From: Acidobacteriaceae bacterium
GTDB taxonomy: Bacteria; Acidobacteriota; Terriglobia; Terriglobales; Acidobacteriaceae
DNA length: 45,744 bases
Reading direction: 5' to 3'
NCBI GenBank assembly: GCA_027323885.1
Contig: DAHVZT010000033.1
Location: 1 to 45,744, forward strand
Position 1 is the first letter of the stretch. The number at the start of each line of letters is the position of its first letter. Positions 16,077 to 23,595 of this stretch are shown piece after piece. Made by a program: the position numbers and the translations under genes. Below the pieces are notes generated by a model. It was not told where the DNA came from. It saw only the letters and a program-made list of their open reading frames with translations, and did no database searches.

Positions 16077-16982
16077 ATGTCTCATCCGGCGGAACAGCCG
16101 AACACCCATGACCTGGTACGCGGACGCACAACTGCGGGCGACTTCGAACTCACAATCTGTTCCGATGGGCCCTATTTCCTGGACGGCGGCGCCATGTTCG
16201 GCGTGGTGCCGAAACCCATGTGGCAGAAGCGCGCTCCAGCGGACGAGCAGAATAGAATTCTGCTCGGCGCCAACACAGTAATTGTTCGTACCGGGAAACA
16301 GACCGTAGCCATTGAAACGGGCCTGGGAAATAAGCTTCCGCCCAAACTGAAGGAAATCTACGGGGCCAGTGAACGGCTGCCACACAGTCTGGACGCCGCC
16401 GGTGTGCGTCGCGAAGAGGTCGATATTGTCATCAACTCCCATCTGCACTTCGACCACTGCGGATGGAACACGATCAGAGATGAATCGGGAAAAATTGAGC
16501 CTTTTTTTCCGAATGCCCGCTACTTCGCGCATCGCGGCGAGGTGGAGCATGGTCATCTGCAGCTGGATCGTGATCGTATCAGTTACATTAGCGACAACTA
16601 CGATCCTTTAGTGGCATCCGGCCAGATGACACTTCTTGATGGGGACCGGCCCGGCGAGGTCCGAGAAATTGTTCCTGGAATTTCATGCGAGATTTTCCCC
16701 GGACACACGGCGCACCTCATGGCGATTCACATTGACTCCGCCGGGCAGCGTGCGACGTATATCTCGGATCTGATTCCTACAAGCGCGCATCTCGATCCCA
16801 CATGGGTGATGGGCTACGACCTGTTTCCTTTGACCTGCATCGAGCAGCGCAAGCGATTCTATGCGCGCGCCGTTCCAGAGAAATGGCTTGTGCTGTTTAC
16901 TCATGATCATCATCACCCGATGGGAACCATCCGGATGAACGAAAAAGGAAAGCCGGAGCTCCGGCCAGCCGGCCTCCCCTGA
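16077..16982 (+). CDS. Metallo-beta-lactamase-fold hydrolase
   Basis: A 301-residue cytoplasmic MBL-fold enzyme; AGGAG sits 7 nt upstream of the ATG. The zinc motif HxHxDH is complete (H122, H124, D126, H127 in SHLHFDHCGW), with a third-position His in PGHTAHL, the bridging Asp in YISDLIPT, and a final His in FTHDHHHP. The overall layout, with CSDGPYFLDGGAMFGVVP near the N-terminus, fits the lactonase-like or AttM/AhlD-related branch. Its substrate could be a lactone, including an acyl-homoserine lactone or sugar lactone, but this is not decided by the sequence. It is 17 bp from the S9 peptidase gene. Confidence 0.88.
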   Translation: MSHPAEQPNTHDLVRGRTTAGDFELTICSDGPYFLDGGAMFGVVPKPMWQKRAPADEQNRILLGANTVIVRTGKQTVAIETGLGNKLPPKLKEIYGASERLPHSLDAAGVRREEVDIVINSHLHFDHCGWNTIRDESGKIEPFFPNARYFAHRGEVEHGHLQLDRDRISYISDNYDPLVASGQMTLLDGDRPGEVREIVPGISCEIFPGHTAHLMAIHIDSAGQRATYISDLIPTSAHLDPTWVMGYDLFPLTCIEQRKRFYARAVPEKWLVLFTHDHHHPMGTIRMNEKGKPELRPAGLP

Positions 16983-17088
16983 TCCAGCAGTTCGATCCAC
17001 ATGTTCCCAGCGGCCCACTCCCGCAGCAAGGGCATGACGAAAGCCTGCACTTGCGCAGGTTGACGCTGCGTCTTGGTATCGATCCCGC

Positions 17089-18672
17089 TTACAGGGACGT
17101 CAGCAGAGTGTCTCCATTGGGCGAACCCAGTCCGGTGCAGGCGTCCCATCCCGGTCCCGCGCGAAACGCTCCATTGTTGCCCTGCGTGATGTCATGGAAC
17201 GCGGCGCTCCCCAGCAGCGGATAAATCTGCGGGTTCAAAAATCCCAGGTGCTTTCCGAGGCTTTGATTCATCAGCGCGATCAATCCGGCCCACAAAGGAG
17301 CAACCGCGCTGGTGCCGCCCACCACTTCGTTCTGCCCGTCCACTTCAATTTGATAGCCGGTCGAGGGTGCGGCATCCCCGGCGACGTCCGGCACTCCGCG
17401 GCCCGTTCCTCCATTGGTCGCGCCCGGTACGTTTGCATTCTGCTGCCAAGCCGGGAGGGGGAATACCACGCTGACTCCGCCGCCGGTGGCTCCGCCGCCC
17501 TGCGCCAGATCGTCCCAGACTACTTCATTCGTGAGTGTGGTCCCGCTGGTGGAAATCTGGGTCCCTCCGCAGGCAAGCACGTGCGGACTGGAAGCAGGAA
17601 AATCCACGTGGTTCGCGCCATCGTTCACGCCGTCGCTCGAGCCATTGTCCCCGGAGGCAACGGTGATCGTCACTCCCAGCGCAGCGGCGGACTGGCACGC
17701 GTTGTCGAGTGCGGTCATGGCCTGTTGCGTCCAGCTCGACTCCGGGCCACCCCAGCTAATGGAAATCACGGAAGGATTGTTGGTGGTGTCGTGAATGGAC
17801 GTTGTCAGCGCGTCAAGAAACCCCTGGTCCGTATTCGGGGCGAAATAGACCGCGATCTTTGCTGCCGGCGCAATGCTTGCGGCCACTTCAATGTCGAGCA
17901 TCACCTCGCTGTCGGCGCCGTTGGGGTTGGTCGGCAGATTCGCGCCTCCATCCACAGAAACGGCCGTGACACTGGGAACCGGCAACCCCTGGTTCTGGAA
18001 ATACTGCTGGATGTCACTTGTCGTGTAGCCGCCGCCGAGTTCGATGATTCCGATCGTCTCGCCCGTTCCATCCAGCGTGAGCGGAAAATTGTAGAACTCA
18101 GCCACCTGTCTGGGAAAATAGCCCTGGGCGCCCGCAGCGGCCGGACGCACTCCTCCCCCCGGCTTCAGATCTCTGAGTCGCCGAAGATGCGACCGCGCCT
18201 GCGGTCGCGTATCCAGGCCCAGAATGGCGTCCACCAATACCGTAAAGTTGCCCGGCAGGCTGATCGCTCCCTGAGAAATGCGGTAATGGTCGCCGTCGTG
18301 GTCGATTTCCTGCAGTTCCACCTGGAATGCCCGCTGCATCTGCTCGGCTGAACCGACCAACACCAGCGTTCTTCGTGCCAGGCTGGAATTTGCTTCGTCC
18401 ACGGCAAGGCCGTGCTCGGCTGCAAAGGCGCGGAGCTGTTCGAAGGCTGTGGGATCTGCGCCGTATTGGTCCAGAAATTCGTCCCGCGTGAGCTGACGGC
18501 CTTGCAATGCGGCCACATCGAGCGGCTCTTTCCGCTTCACGATTACGGAAACGCGGATCGGGGTTGTGGGTGGGGTGGGGCCTGCCACGGTCGCATTGGG
18601 TGGAAGCGCACGATCGCGGTAAGGGAGAGCTACCCGGGCTGAAGGCTTGGTTGGGGGAGTCAACTGGAACAC
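17089..18672 (-). CDS. Kumamolisin-type S53 serine-carboxyl protease
   Basis: A 527-residue sedolisin-family protease active at acid pH in characterised relatives. Residues about 38-160 form the S53 propeptide, ending before a Pro/Gly/Ala-rich linker near 170-183. The catalytic domain carries E256 and D260 (SEVMLD), the oxyanion Asp D342 (ASGDNG) and the nucleophile S455 (GGTSAVAP). The C-terminal calcium site DITQGNNGAFRAGPGWDACTGLG is present. There is no recognisable Sec or Tat signal peptide, as in kumamolisin itself, so the export route is unclear. It would degrade protein outside the cell, fitting the neighbouring dipeptidyl peptidase. It is convergent with the MBL-fold gene. Confidence 0.93.
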   Translation of the reverse strand: MFQLTPPTKPSARVALPYRDRALPPNATVAGPTPPTTPIRVSVIVKRKEPLDVAALQGRQLTRDEFLDQYGADPTAFEQLRAFAAEHGLAVDEANSSLARRTLVLVGSAEQMQRAFQVELQEIDHDGDHYRISQGAISLPGNFTVLVDAILGLDTRPQARSHLRRLRDLKPGGGVRPAAAGAQGYFPRQVAEFYNFPLTLDGTGETIGIIELGGGYTTSDIQQYFQNQGLPVPSVTAVSVDGGANLPTNPNGADSEVMLDIEVAASIAPAAKIAVYFAPNTDQGFLDALTTSIHDTTNNPSVISISWGGPESSWTQQAMTALDNACQSAAALGVTITVASGDNGSSDGVNDGANHVDFPASSPHVLACGGTQISTSGTTLTNEVVWDDLAQGGGATGGGVSVVFPLPAWQQNANVPGATNGGTGRGVPDVAGDAAPSTGYQIEVDGQNEVVGGTSAVAPLWAGLIALMNQSLGKHLGFLNPQIYPLLGSAAFHDITQGNNGAFRAGPGWDACTGLGSPNGDTLLTSL

Positions 18673-18799
18673 CTCTTTCTGATAAATCGAAATTCAACTC
18701 ACGTGCGTCCGATGTTTATCTTAGTGGAGATGCGATGACTCCAGCTTAGGCTTTCCAGGCGCCTGTTTGAACTGCAAATTCTGGCATTTGCCTCTGGTA

Positions 18800-18843
18800 A
18801 GGAATAGGCTAGGAATGATAAAGATCGTGCTTATTCCAGGAAT
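18800..18843. repeat. AGGAAT repeats upstream of the Panacea-like gene
   Basis: AGGAAT occurs at 18800-18805, 18811-18816 and 18838-18843, and its inverse ATTCC at 18833-18837, all within 44 bp and ending 33 bp upstream of the gene at 18877. Such clustering could form an autoregulatory binding site, as is usual for toxin-antitoxin promoters, but the unit is short. Confidence 0.3.
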
Positions 18844-18876
18844 ACAGCCGGGTAGAGCACGGAGAAGGGAGGAACC

Positions 18877-19353
18877 ATGGCATACCGGGCAAGTGTCGTT
18901 GCGAATGAGTTGTTAAAGCTGGCGCGGGAAGATGGCTCGTCCCTCGATCCTATGAAATTGCAGAAGCTGGTCTATCTGGCTCATGGCTGGAGTCTGCTGT
19001 TTCTCCATCGGCCCCTGATCCAGGAAAAAATCAAAGCCTGGAAGTATGGTCCGGTTATTCCGGAGCTTTACGATGAGTTTCGGGAATTTCGGGCCAGCCC
19101 GATCACGCGCGATGCACGGGGGCACGACGAGGGCTGCACACTGGACCCTGCCGCTTGCAAGCTGATTCGTAAGGTCTGGAACACCTATCGCGATCAGACC
19201 GCAATGCAGCTTTCTGTCATGACGCACGAGCCGGGCTACGCCTGGGACCTTACCCAGAAGATCGCGCGACCCTGGGAAGACCCCACCATCGAAGACGGAC
19301 TGATTCTGGATGAATTTCAGCGCCGCATGCAGTTGAACCAGGCATTGCGATAA
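18877..19353 (+). CDS. Panacea/SocA-like (DUF4065) protein, candidate antitoxin
   Basis: A 158-residue protein with an excellent GGGAGGA site just upstream of its ATG. Family hallmarks are MKLQKLVYLAHGWSL (residues 26-40) and AWKYGPVIPELYDEF (54-68), the core of DUF4065, also called the Panacea domain and related to phage GepA and Caulobacter SocA. Published work on this domain shows it serves as an antitoxin against many unrelated toxins, some of them membrane-acting. The adjacent gene overlaps its stop by 1 nt (TAATG) and encodes a small membrane protein. The pair is isolated between divergent and unrelated genes, which fits a toxin-antitoxin unit. The toxin role of the partner is inference. 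Confidence 0.85.
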   Translation: MAYRASVVANELLKLAREDGSSLDPMKLQKLVYLAHGWSLLFLHRPLIQEKIKAWKYGPVIPELYDEFREFRASPITRDARGHDEGCTLDPAACKLIRKVWNTYRDQTAMQLSVMTHEPGYAWDLTQKIARPWEDPTIEDGLILDEFQRRMQLNQALR

Positions 19354-19754
19354 TGGCAGAGATTTCTCCAGCCGCCGCTTCATCCTCACCGGCCGATGTT
19401 CCCCAAGACATCGAGATTCCGCGTCCGGCAATCTACGCAGCGGCTACCAGGGGCGTCGACGACCTGGCGTTGCGGGAATCGGAAGGATTTGCCAAAGACA
19501 GCAAGTGGGCCCTAAGCCATGCCAGTTGGGACTGGCTGCTGCGCTTTGTGCTGAAAATCGCGCTTTTCGGTTTTGTCATCGCGCTCAATCTCTGGTGGGA
19601 CGTGAACGTGCGTCGCATGCTTTGGCAAAGCGGCACCGTGGGCAGCCGTTTTCATTTGACCGATCCCGTTCTCATCGCGCTGGTCACAACCTCCATGGCC
19701 AACTTCGTCGCCCTGATCGCCATCGTAGCCAGACATCTTTTCCCGGCCAAGTAG
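19353..19754 (+). CDS. Small two-helix membrane protein, candidate toxin partner
   Basis: A 133-residue protein starting on the last base of the Panacea gene's stop codon. Residues 1-55 are soluble, starting with a low-complexity Ala/Ser/Pro stretch. Two membrane helices follow (about 61-82, WLLRFVLKIALFGFVIALN, and 105-127, PVLIALVTTSMANFVALIAI), with basic residues at NVRR and ARHLF. No signal peptide or enzyme motif is visible. Coupling to a Panacea-domain gene suggests a membrane-depolarising or pore-forming toxin kept in check by its neighbour, or a membrane sensor. Holin-like function is an alternative. I do not recognise a named family. Confidence 0.75.
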   Translation: MAEISPAAASSSPADVPQDIEIPRPAIYAAATRGVDDLALRESEGFAKDSKWALSHASWDWLLRFVLKIALFGFVIALNLWWDVNVRRMLWQSGTVGSRFHLTDPVLIALVTTSMANFVALIAIVARHLFPAK

Positions 19755-19767
19755 CTCGATAGCTACT
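19750..19767 (+). terminator. Short hairpin at the end of the Panacea pair
   Basis: AGTAGCT (19750-19756) and AGCTACT (19761-19767) form a perfect 7-bp stem with a CGAT loop that includes the stop codon. There is no T-run, so it is a weak terminator candidate or an mRNA 3'-end stabiliser. Confidence 0.3.
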
Positions 19768-19785
19768 CAGACGTCAGGAATTTCG

Positions 19786-19814
19786 TTGTTTTATGCGATT
19801 TCCGGTGCTACACT
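19786..19814 (+). promoter_or_regulatory. Candidate promoter for the exported protein at 19852
   Basis: TTGTTT (19786-19791) and TACACT (19809-19814) are separated by 17 bp and lie 38 bp upstream of the start codon. Both boxes are moderate matches to sigma-70 consensus. Confidence 0.35.
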
Positions 19815-19851
19815 TGGCTAATTTTTCAGCCCAGTTGTACAAGGAAGCCAC

Positions 19852-20631
19852 ATGAAGACACGCATAGCGTGTGCTCTGTTTGCCATTTGCCTTGGCGCAG
19901 CTAACGCACAGCAACTTCTCATGAACAACGACTCCGTCATCAAAATGGTCAAGGCCGGGATGAGCGATGGAATCATTGTTTCCACCATCAATTCTCAACC
20001 TGCACATTTCACTCTGTCCGCAAATGACTTAATCGCACTCAAACAGGCTGGTGTATCCGATGCGGTCATGGCCGTAATGATTGCGAAGAACAATCCAAGT
20101 TCAGCCTCCGCAGCCCAGGGTGGCGCTCTTGCGGCAAACACGGGAAACTTTCCCACTGATATCGGTGTGTACTACAAATCGAAGGGCGCATATGTCGAGA
20201 TCGAGCCGGAGATCGTGAATGTGAAGACGGGTGGCTTTCTGAAAACGATTGCGACAGACGGAATCGTGAAGCCCGATGTCAACGGACATTTGAACGGCGC
20301 GCGGAGCCCAACCTCGCTGGCCGCACCCGTGGAATTCCTTCTGGTCGTTCCGGACGGGGATGCGGTCTCGGAATATCAGTTGCTAAGACTTCATGCTAAG
20401 TCGCACTATCGTGAGTTTCGCTCGTTGACTGGCGGAGTCATCCATACTTCCTCCGGTGCGACGCGCGATCTGATCCCGTTCAAAGGGAACAAAGTGGCCT
20501 CGCGCACGTATGTCATCGAGCTGCCCTCCGGTCTTCAACCGGGAGAATATGGCTTTCTTCCGCCGGGAGCTTTCACATCACGCAATCTAGCGTCCAGCGG
20601 AAAAATGTACAGCTTTCATCTCGCGGAATAG
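19852..20631 (+). CDS. Exported protein with a paired helical motif, function unknown
   Basis: A 259-residue protein with AAGGAAG ahead of its ATG and a clear signal peptide (cleavage near ANA|QQ, residue 19). Residues about 24-75 contain a motif seen in many secreted acidobacterial proteins: NDSVIKMVKAGMSDGIIVSTI followed by SANDLIALKQAGVSDAVMAVMI, two short helical repeats resembling each other. The C-terminal part is beta-rich, with YVIELPSGLQPGEYGFLPPG near the end, typical of an extracellular or periplasmic domain. No catalytic motif is visible. The gene stands alone, with a hairpin downstream. Confidence 0.8.
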   Translation: MKTRIACALFAICLGAANAQQLLMNNDSVIKMVKAGMSDGIIVSTINSQPAHFTLSANDLIALKQAGVSDAVMAVMIAKNNPSSASAAQGGALAANTGNFPTDIGVYYKSKGAYVEIEPEIVNVKTGGFLKTIATDGIVKPDVNGHLNGARSPTSLAAPVEFLLVVPDGDAVSEYQLLRLHAKSHYREFRSLTGGVIHTSSGATRDLIPFKGNKVASRTYVIELPSGLQPGEYGFLPPGAFTSRNLASSGKMYSFHLAE

Positions 20632-20647
20632 TCCCTGGCCGCGCCTA

Positions 20648-20680
20648 CCGAGTCCCGTCGCAGGCACACCCAGGACTCGG
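20648..20680. terminator. Stem-loop between convergent genes
   Basis: CCGAGTCC (20648-20655) and GGACTCGG (20673-20680) form a perfect 8-bp stem with a 17-nt loop, 17 nt after the exported-protein gene and before the end of the convergent cytochrome gene at 20820. ACGTTT follows. It may end transcription from the plus strand. Confidence 0.4.
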
Positions 20681-20819
20681 ACGTTTCTCACTGCTTCCGG
20701 GCCGCTGGAAGGCTCGGATCCGATTGGCAGCCCCACCAGGCGCGTTGTTTCTAAAACACGCGCCAAAGTGGGCCCGTTCAACACCCGTATGGGGCCCGCT
20801 CACAGGCATCCGGCGATGA

Positions 20820-21179
20820 TTACTGGCGTGCTTTGTGCCGCCCCAGCCAGTGGACATACGCGGCCGCTTCCGCGATCTGCTCGTCCGTCAATTGGCCCTT
20901 AAACGGCGGCATCGGCTCTTTTCCTTCCCGGATAAATCGCACAAGAGCGGCATTCGACTGCTTCTGGACCGCCGCCGAACGCAGGTTTGGCGCATTCAGG
21001 GCTTTGCCGGTCGAGCTTCCAGTGCCGTCGGGCCCGTGGCAAACAGCACAGTACGAATTGAAAGTGTCCGCTGCCTGTGCGGGTGGCCGTGAGGAATGCG
21101 TCGATTGCCCCAGGACGGACACTGAAAGTGCTGTGAATAGAAATCCCAGAAAGATGGGCTGCAAGTGAATGGACTTCAT
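20820..21179 (-). CDS. Monoheme c-type cytochrome (class I)
   Basis: The ATG at 21179 starts a 119-residue exported protein with a signal peptide (MKSIHLQPIFLGFLFTALSVSVLGQ). Heme is bound covalently by C44-x-x-C47-H48 (CAVCHG) and the distal ligand is likely M90 in MPPFKGQLT. The final EAAAYVHWLG helix is typical of small class I cytochromes. The frame is open to 21239, but the added residues do not resemble a signal peptide. With the similar cytochrome at 24797-25120 it brackets a sugar-metabolism operon on the other strand. It is a plausible electron acceptor for the GMC dehydrogenase further downstream. Confidence 0.9.
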   Translation of the reverse strand: MKSIHLQPIFLGFLFTALSVSVLGQSTHSSRPPAQAADTFNSYCAVCHGPDGTGSSTGKALNAPNLRSAAVQKQSNAALVRFIREGKEPMPPFKGQLTDEQIAEAAAYVHWLGRHKARQ

Positions 21180-21317
21180 TCGTTCGATTTGCCTTTGCAA
21201 GTTGCTGGAGTATGGTGTGCCTGCGGTGCGTCTCAACAAAATTATAGCGATTTGGATGCCGGACGCGTACTACTTGGAGGGCCAGAGGTTCCGGATTATA
21301 GCTTTGTGTTTGTAAAA

Positions 21318-21327
21318 TTACGCGTAA
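21318..21327. promoter_or_regulatory. 10-bp palindrome upstream of the sugar operon
   Basis: TTACGCGTAA is a perfect even palindrome with a central CG, the shape of LacI- or TetR-type operators. It lies about 100 bp upstream of the isomerase start and about 140 bp from the divergent cytochrome start, so it could control either. The sequence TGTAAAAT just before it resembles a -10 box. Confidence 0.3.
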
Positions 21328-21427
21328 CTGCATAGATTGCAAAGGAGAGCGAATTCAGTCCGCCTTCGCCGCGAATCAAAAAGATGCACGTAGCCTCACG
21401 CACAGCAACTTTGAACAGGAGTAGTCG

Positions 21428-22387
21428 ATGAAACTGGGTACATTTACTCCGCTGTTATCGCAGATGCCGCTGGAAGGCGTGCTGCGGATGCTGAATAAAC
21501 TTCAGATCGACAGTGTGGAACTGGGTACGGGAGGGTTTCCAGGAGACGCGCACTGTAAGCTGTCGATGCTTGAAGATGGACCGGCGCGCGAACGGTTCCA
21601 GCGCACAGTGGCCGAGCATGGCGTGACCATCAGCGCCCTGAGCTGTCACGGCAACCCGCTCCATCCGGATAAAGCCATCGCGCAGCAGGCGCGCGAAACC
21701 AGCCGCAAGACCATTCTGCTGGCGGAGAAACTCGGCGTCCCGGTGGTGGTGGACTTTTCCGGTTGCCCCGGTGACGCACCGGGGGCCAAAGCGCCCAACT
21801 GGGTCACGTGTCCGTGGCCGCCCCAATTCCTTGAGGTCCTGGATTGGCAATGGAAAGAAGTTGTCACCCCCTATTGGGTGGAGCATGGGGCCTTTGCCGC
21901 CGAGCACGGCGTAAAAATCGCGATTGAAATGCATCCCGGATTTGTGGTCTACAGCCCGGAGACCATGCTGCGGCTGCGCTCCATCGCAGGCCCATCTGTG
22001 GGATGCAATTACGATCCCAGCCACATGTTCTGGCAGGGCATCGATCCGATTGCCGCAATCCGCGTCCTCGGGGATGCCATTTTTCACGTTCATGCCAAGG
22101 ACACGCAGCTCTATCCGGCAAACCTGCCGCGTACCGGCGTGCTGGACACCAAGCCATATACGGACGAGCGCAACCGGGGCTGGATCTTCCGCACGTGCGG
22201 CTTCGGACATGGCGCGGAATGGTGGAAAGAATTCGTCTCTACCCTCCGCATGTTCGGCTACGACAACGTGCTCTCGATCGAGCATGAAGACAGCTTGATG
22301 TCTCCGGAAGAGGGTCTCACCAAGGCTGCACAATTCCTGAACGAAATCATCATCCGCGAGAAGCCGGCGACAGCGTGGTGGGTCTAG
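21428..22387 (+). CDS. Sugar phosphate isomerase/epimerase-like TIM barrel protein
   Basis: A 319-residue protein of the xylose isomerase-like/AP endonuclease 2 TIM-barrel superfamily, preceded by AGGAG. Likely metal ligands are E in AIEMHPGF, D in NYDPSHMFWQG, H in FHVHAKD and E in SIEHED, the usual Glu/Asp/His/Glu set. It would isomerise or epimerise a sugar or cyclitol, or cleave a keto-sugar, in the cytoplasm. A Gfo/Idh/MocA oxidoreductase gene follows after 22 bp and an MFS transporter after that. Members of this superfamily are known to act on 3-keto sugars and glycosides, which fits the oxidative genes nearby. Confidence 0.88.
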   Translation: MKLGTFTPLLSQMPLEGVLRMLNKLQIDSVELGTGGFPGDAHCKLSMLEDGPARERFQRTVAEHGVTISALSCHGNPLHPDKAIAQQARETSRKTILLAEKLGVPVVVDFSGCPGDAPGAKAPNWVTCPWPPQFLEVLDWQWKEVVTPYWVEHGAFAAEHGVKIAIEMHPGFVVYSPETMLRLRSIAGPSVGCNYDPSHMFWQGIDPIAAIRVLGDAIFHVHAKDTQLYPANLPRTGVLDTKPYTDERNRGWIFRTCGFGHGAEWWKEFVSTLRMFGYDNVLSIEHEDSLMSPEEGLTKAAQFLNEIIIREKPATAWWV

Positions 22388-22409
22388 CGGGATAAAAGGG
22401 GCGAGAGAG

Positions 22410-23576
22410 ATGAAAAAAATCCGGACAGCAATCTTCGGCACGGGTTTTATGGGGCGCGTGCACCTGGAAGCTTTGCGGCGCGTTGAGGGCGTCGAAGTGG
22501 TGGCCATCGCAGGACGCGAACTGCAATCCGCAGAGCGCCTCGGCGCAGGCTTCGGCATTGAACGGGCGGAGAGCGATTACCGACAGATCCTGCAGGATGC
22601 GACAGTCGACGCGGTGCACATTTGCACGCCGAACGCCATGCACTCTCCCATGGCGAAAGACGCTCTCCTTGCAGGCAAGCACGTCCTCTGTGAGAAGCCG
22701 CTGGCCATCTCTGTGGAGGCGGCACAGGAACTGGTCGAGCTGGCCCGAGAGAAAAAGCTGCGCAATGGCGTGTGCCATAACCTGCGCTACTATCCCATGG
22801 CCCAGCAGATGCGTCGCATGGTGCAGAATGGCGAACTTGGCCGGGTGCTTGTGGTGCAGGGCACGTATTCCCAGGATTGGCTGCTCTACGAAACTGACTG
22901 GAACTGGCGCATTGACGTGAAGGCTGGCGGCCCGGCCCGCACCATGGCCGACATTGGGTCGCACTGGTTCGACCTGGCGGAACACGTGACTGGCTTGCGG
23001 GTGCGGTCTTTATGCGCCGACCTGCAGACCTTCCATCCTGTTCGCAAACGGCCCAAGCGCAACGTCGAAACCTTCGCCGGAAAGCTCGCGGCTGCTCAAG
23101 ACGTGGAGGATACTCCGGTGGAGACGGAGGACTTTGGTTCGGTGATGTTTCATCTCGGGGAGAATGCACGCGGCAGCATGACGGCGAGCCAGGTCGCCGC
23201 AGGATGCAAGAACAGCCTGCACATTGAAGTGTTCGGATCCAAAGCATCCGTGCGGTGGAACCAGGAACGGCCGGACGAACTCTGGATCGGAGAACGCGAT
23301 ACCGCGAACCGGTTGATGCTGAAGGATCCGGCGCTGATGCAGCCGCAGGCGCGCAACTACGCGGACCTGCCGGGTGGCCACAGCGAAGGCTACGATGATA
23401 CCTTCAAGCAGCTTTTCCGGCGCTTTTACGCCTCTGTCGCAGACCCGAACGCACCTGCGGAGTATCCGCAGATGACCGATGGACTGCGCCAGCTCATCCT
23501 GCTGGAGGCGGAACTCGAAAGTCATCGCAAACGCGGCTGGGTTGAAATCGAAGCTTCCGCGGGCCTTCAGAAGTAA
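22410..23576 (+). CDS. Gfo/Idh/MocA-family oxidoreductase
   Basis: A 388-residue NAD(P)-dependent dehydrogenase. The N-terminal Rossmann fold has GTGFMGRVH (residues 10-18), and the conserved CEKPLAISVEAA motif follows VCEKP logic of the family (catalytic Lys in EKP near residue 96). The second domain has the DIGSHWFDLAEHVTG motif with the Asp/His pair expected in the active site. It oxidises or reduces a hydroxyl of a sugar or cyclitol in the cytoplasm. It lies 22 bp after the isomerase gene, and its stop is 19 bp before the MFS transporter start, so the three genes form an operon. Confidence 0.92.
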   Translation: MKKIRTAIFGTGFMGRVHLEALRRVEGVEVVAIAGRELQSAERLGAGFGIERAESDYRQILQDATVDAVHICTPNAMHSPMAKDALLAGKHVLCEKPLAISVEAAQELVELAREKKLRNGVCHNLRYYPMAQQMRRMVQNGELGRVLVVQGTYSQDWLLYETDWNWRIDVKAGGPARTMADIGSHWFDLAEHVTGLRVRSLCADLQTFHPVRKRPKRNVETFAGKLAAAQDVEDTPVETEDFGSVMFHLGENARGSMTASQVAAGCKNSLHIEVFGSKASVRWNQERPDELWIGERDTANRLMLKDPALMQPQARNYADLPGGHSEGYDDTFKQLFRRFYASVADPNAPAEYPQMTDGLRQLILLEAELESHRKRGWVEIEASAGLQK

Positions 23577-23595
23577 GAAGAAAGGTCGTCCCTGG

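Noticed and set aside
17043-17061. CCTGC/GCAGG mini-hairpin between the convergent MBL and kumamolisin genes
   Set aside because: A 5-bp stem without T-run is expected by chance in GC-rich DNA.
17194-18351. 385-codon frame antisense to the kumamolisin-like gene
   Set aside because: Low-complexity Arg/Gly/Ala translation with no motifs; the minus strand has all S53 catalytic residues.
21455-22558. 367-codon frame antisense to the isomerase and oxidoreductase genes
   Set aside because: Spans two real genes and their intergenic gap, with shadow-type composition.
23479-23595. N-terminal extension of the MFS transporter
   Set aside because: It overlaps the end of the oxidoreductase gene and adds polar residues ahead of the first membrane helix.
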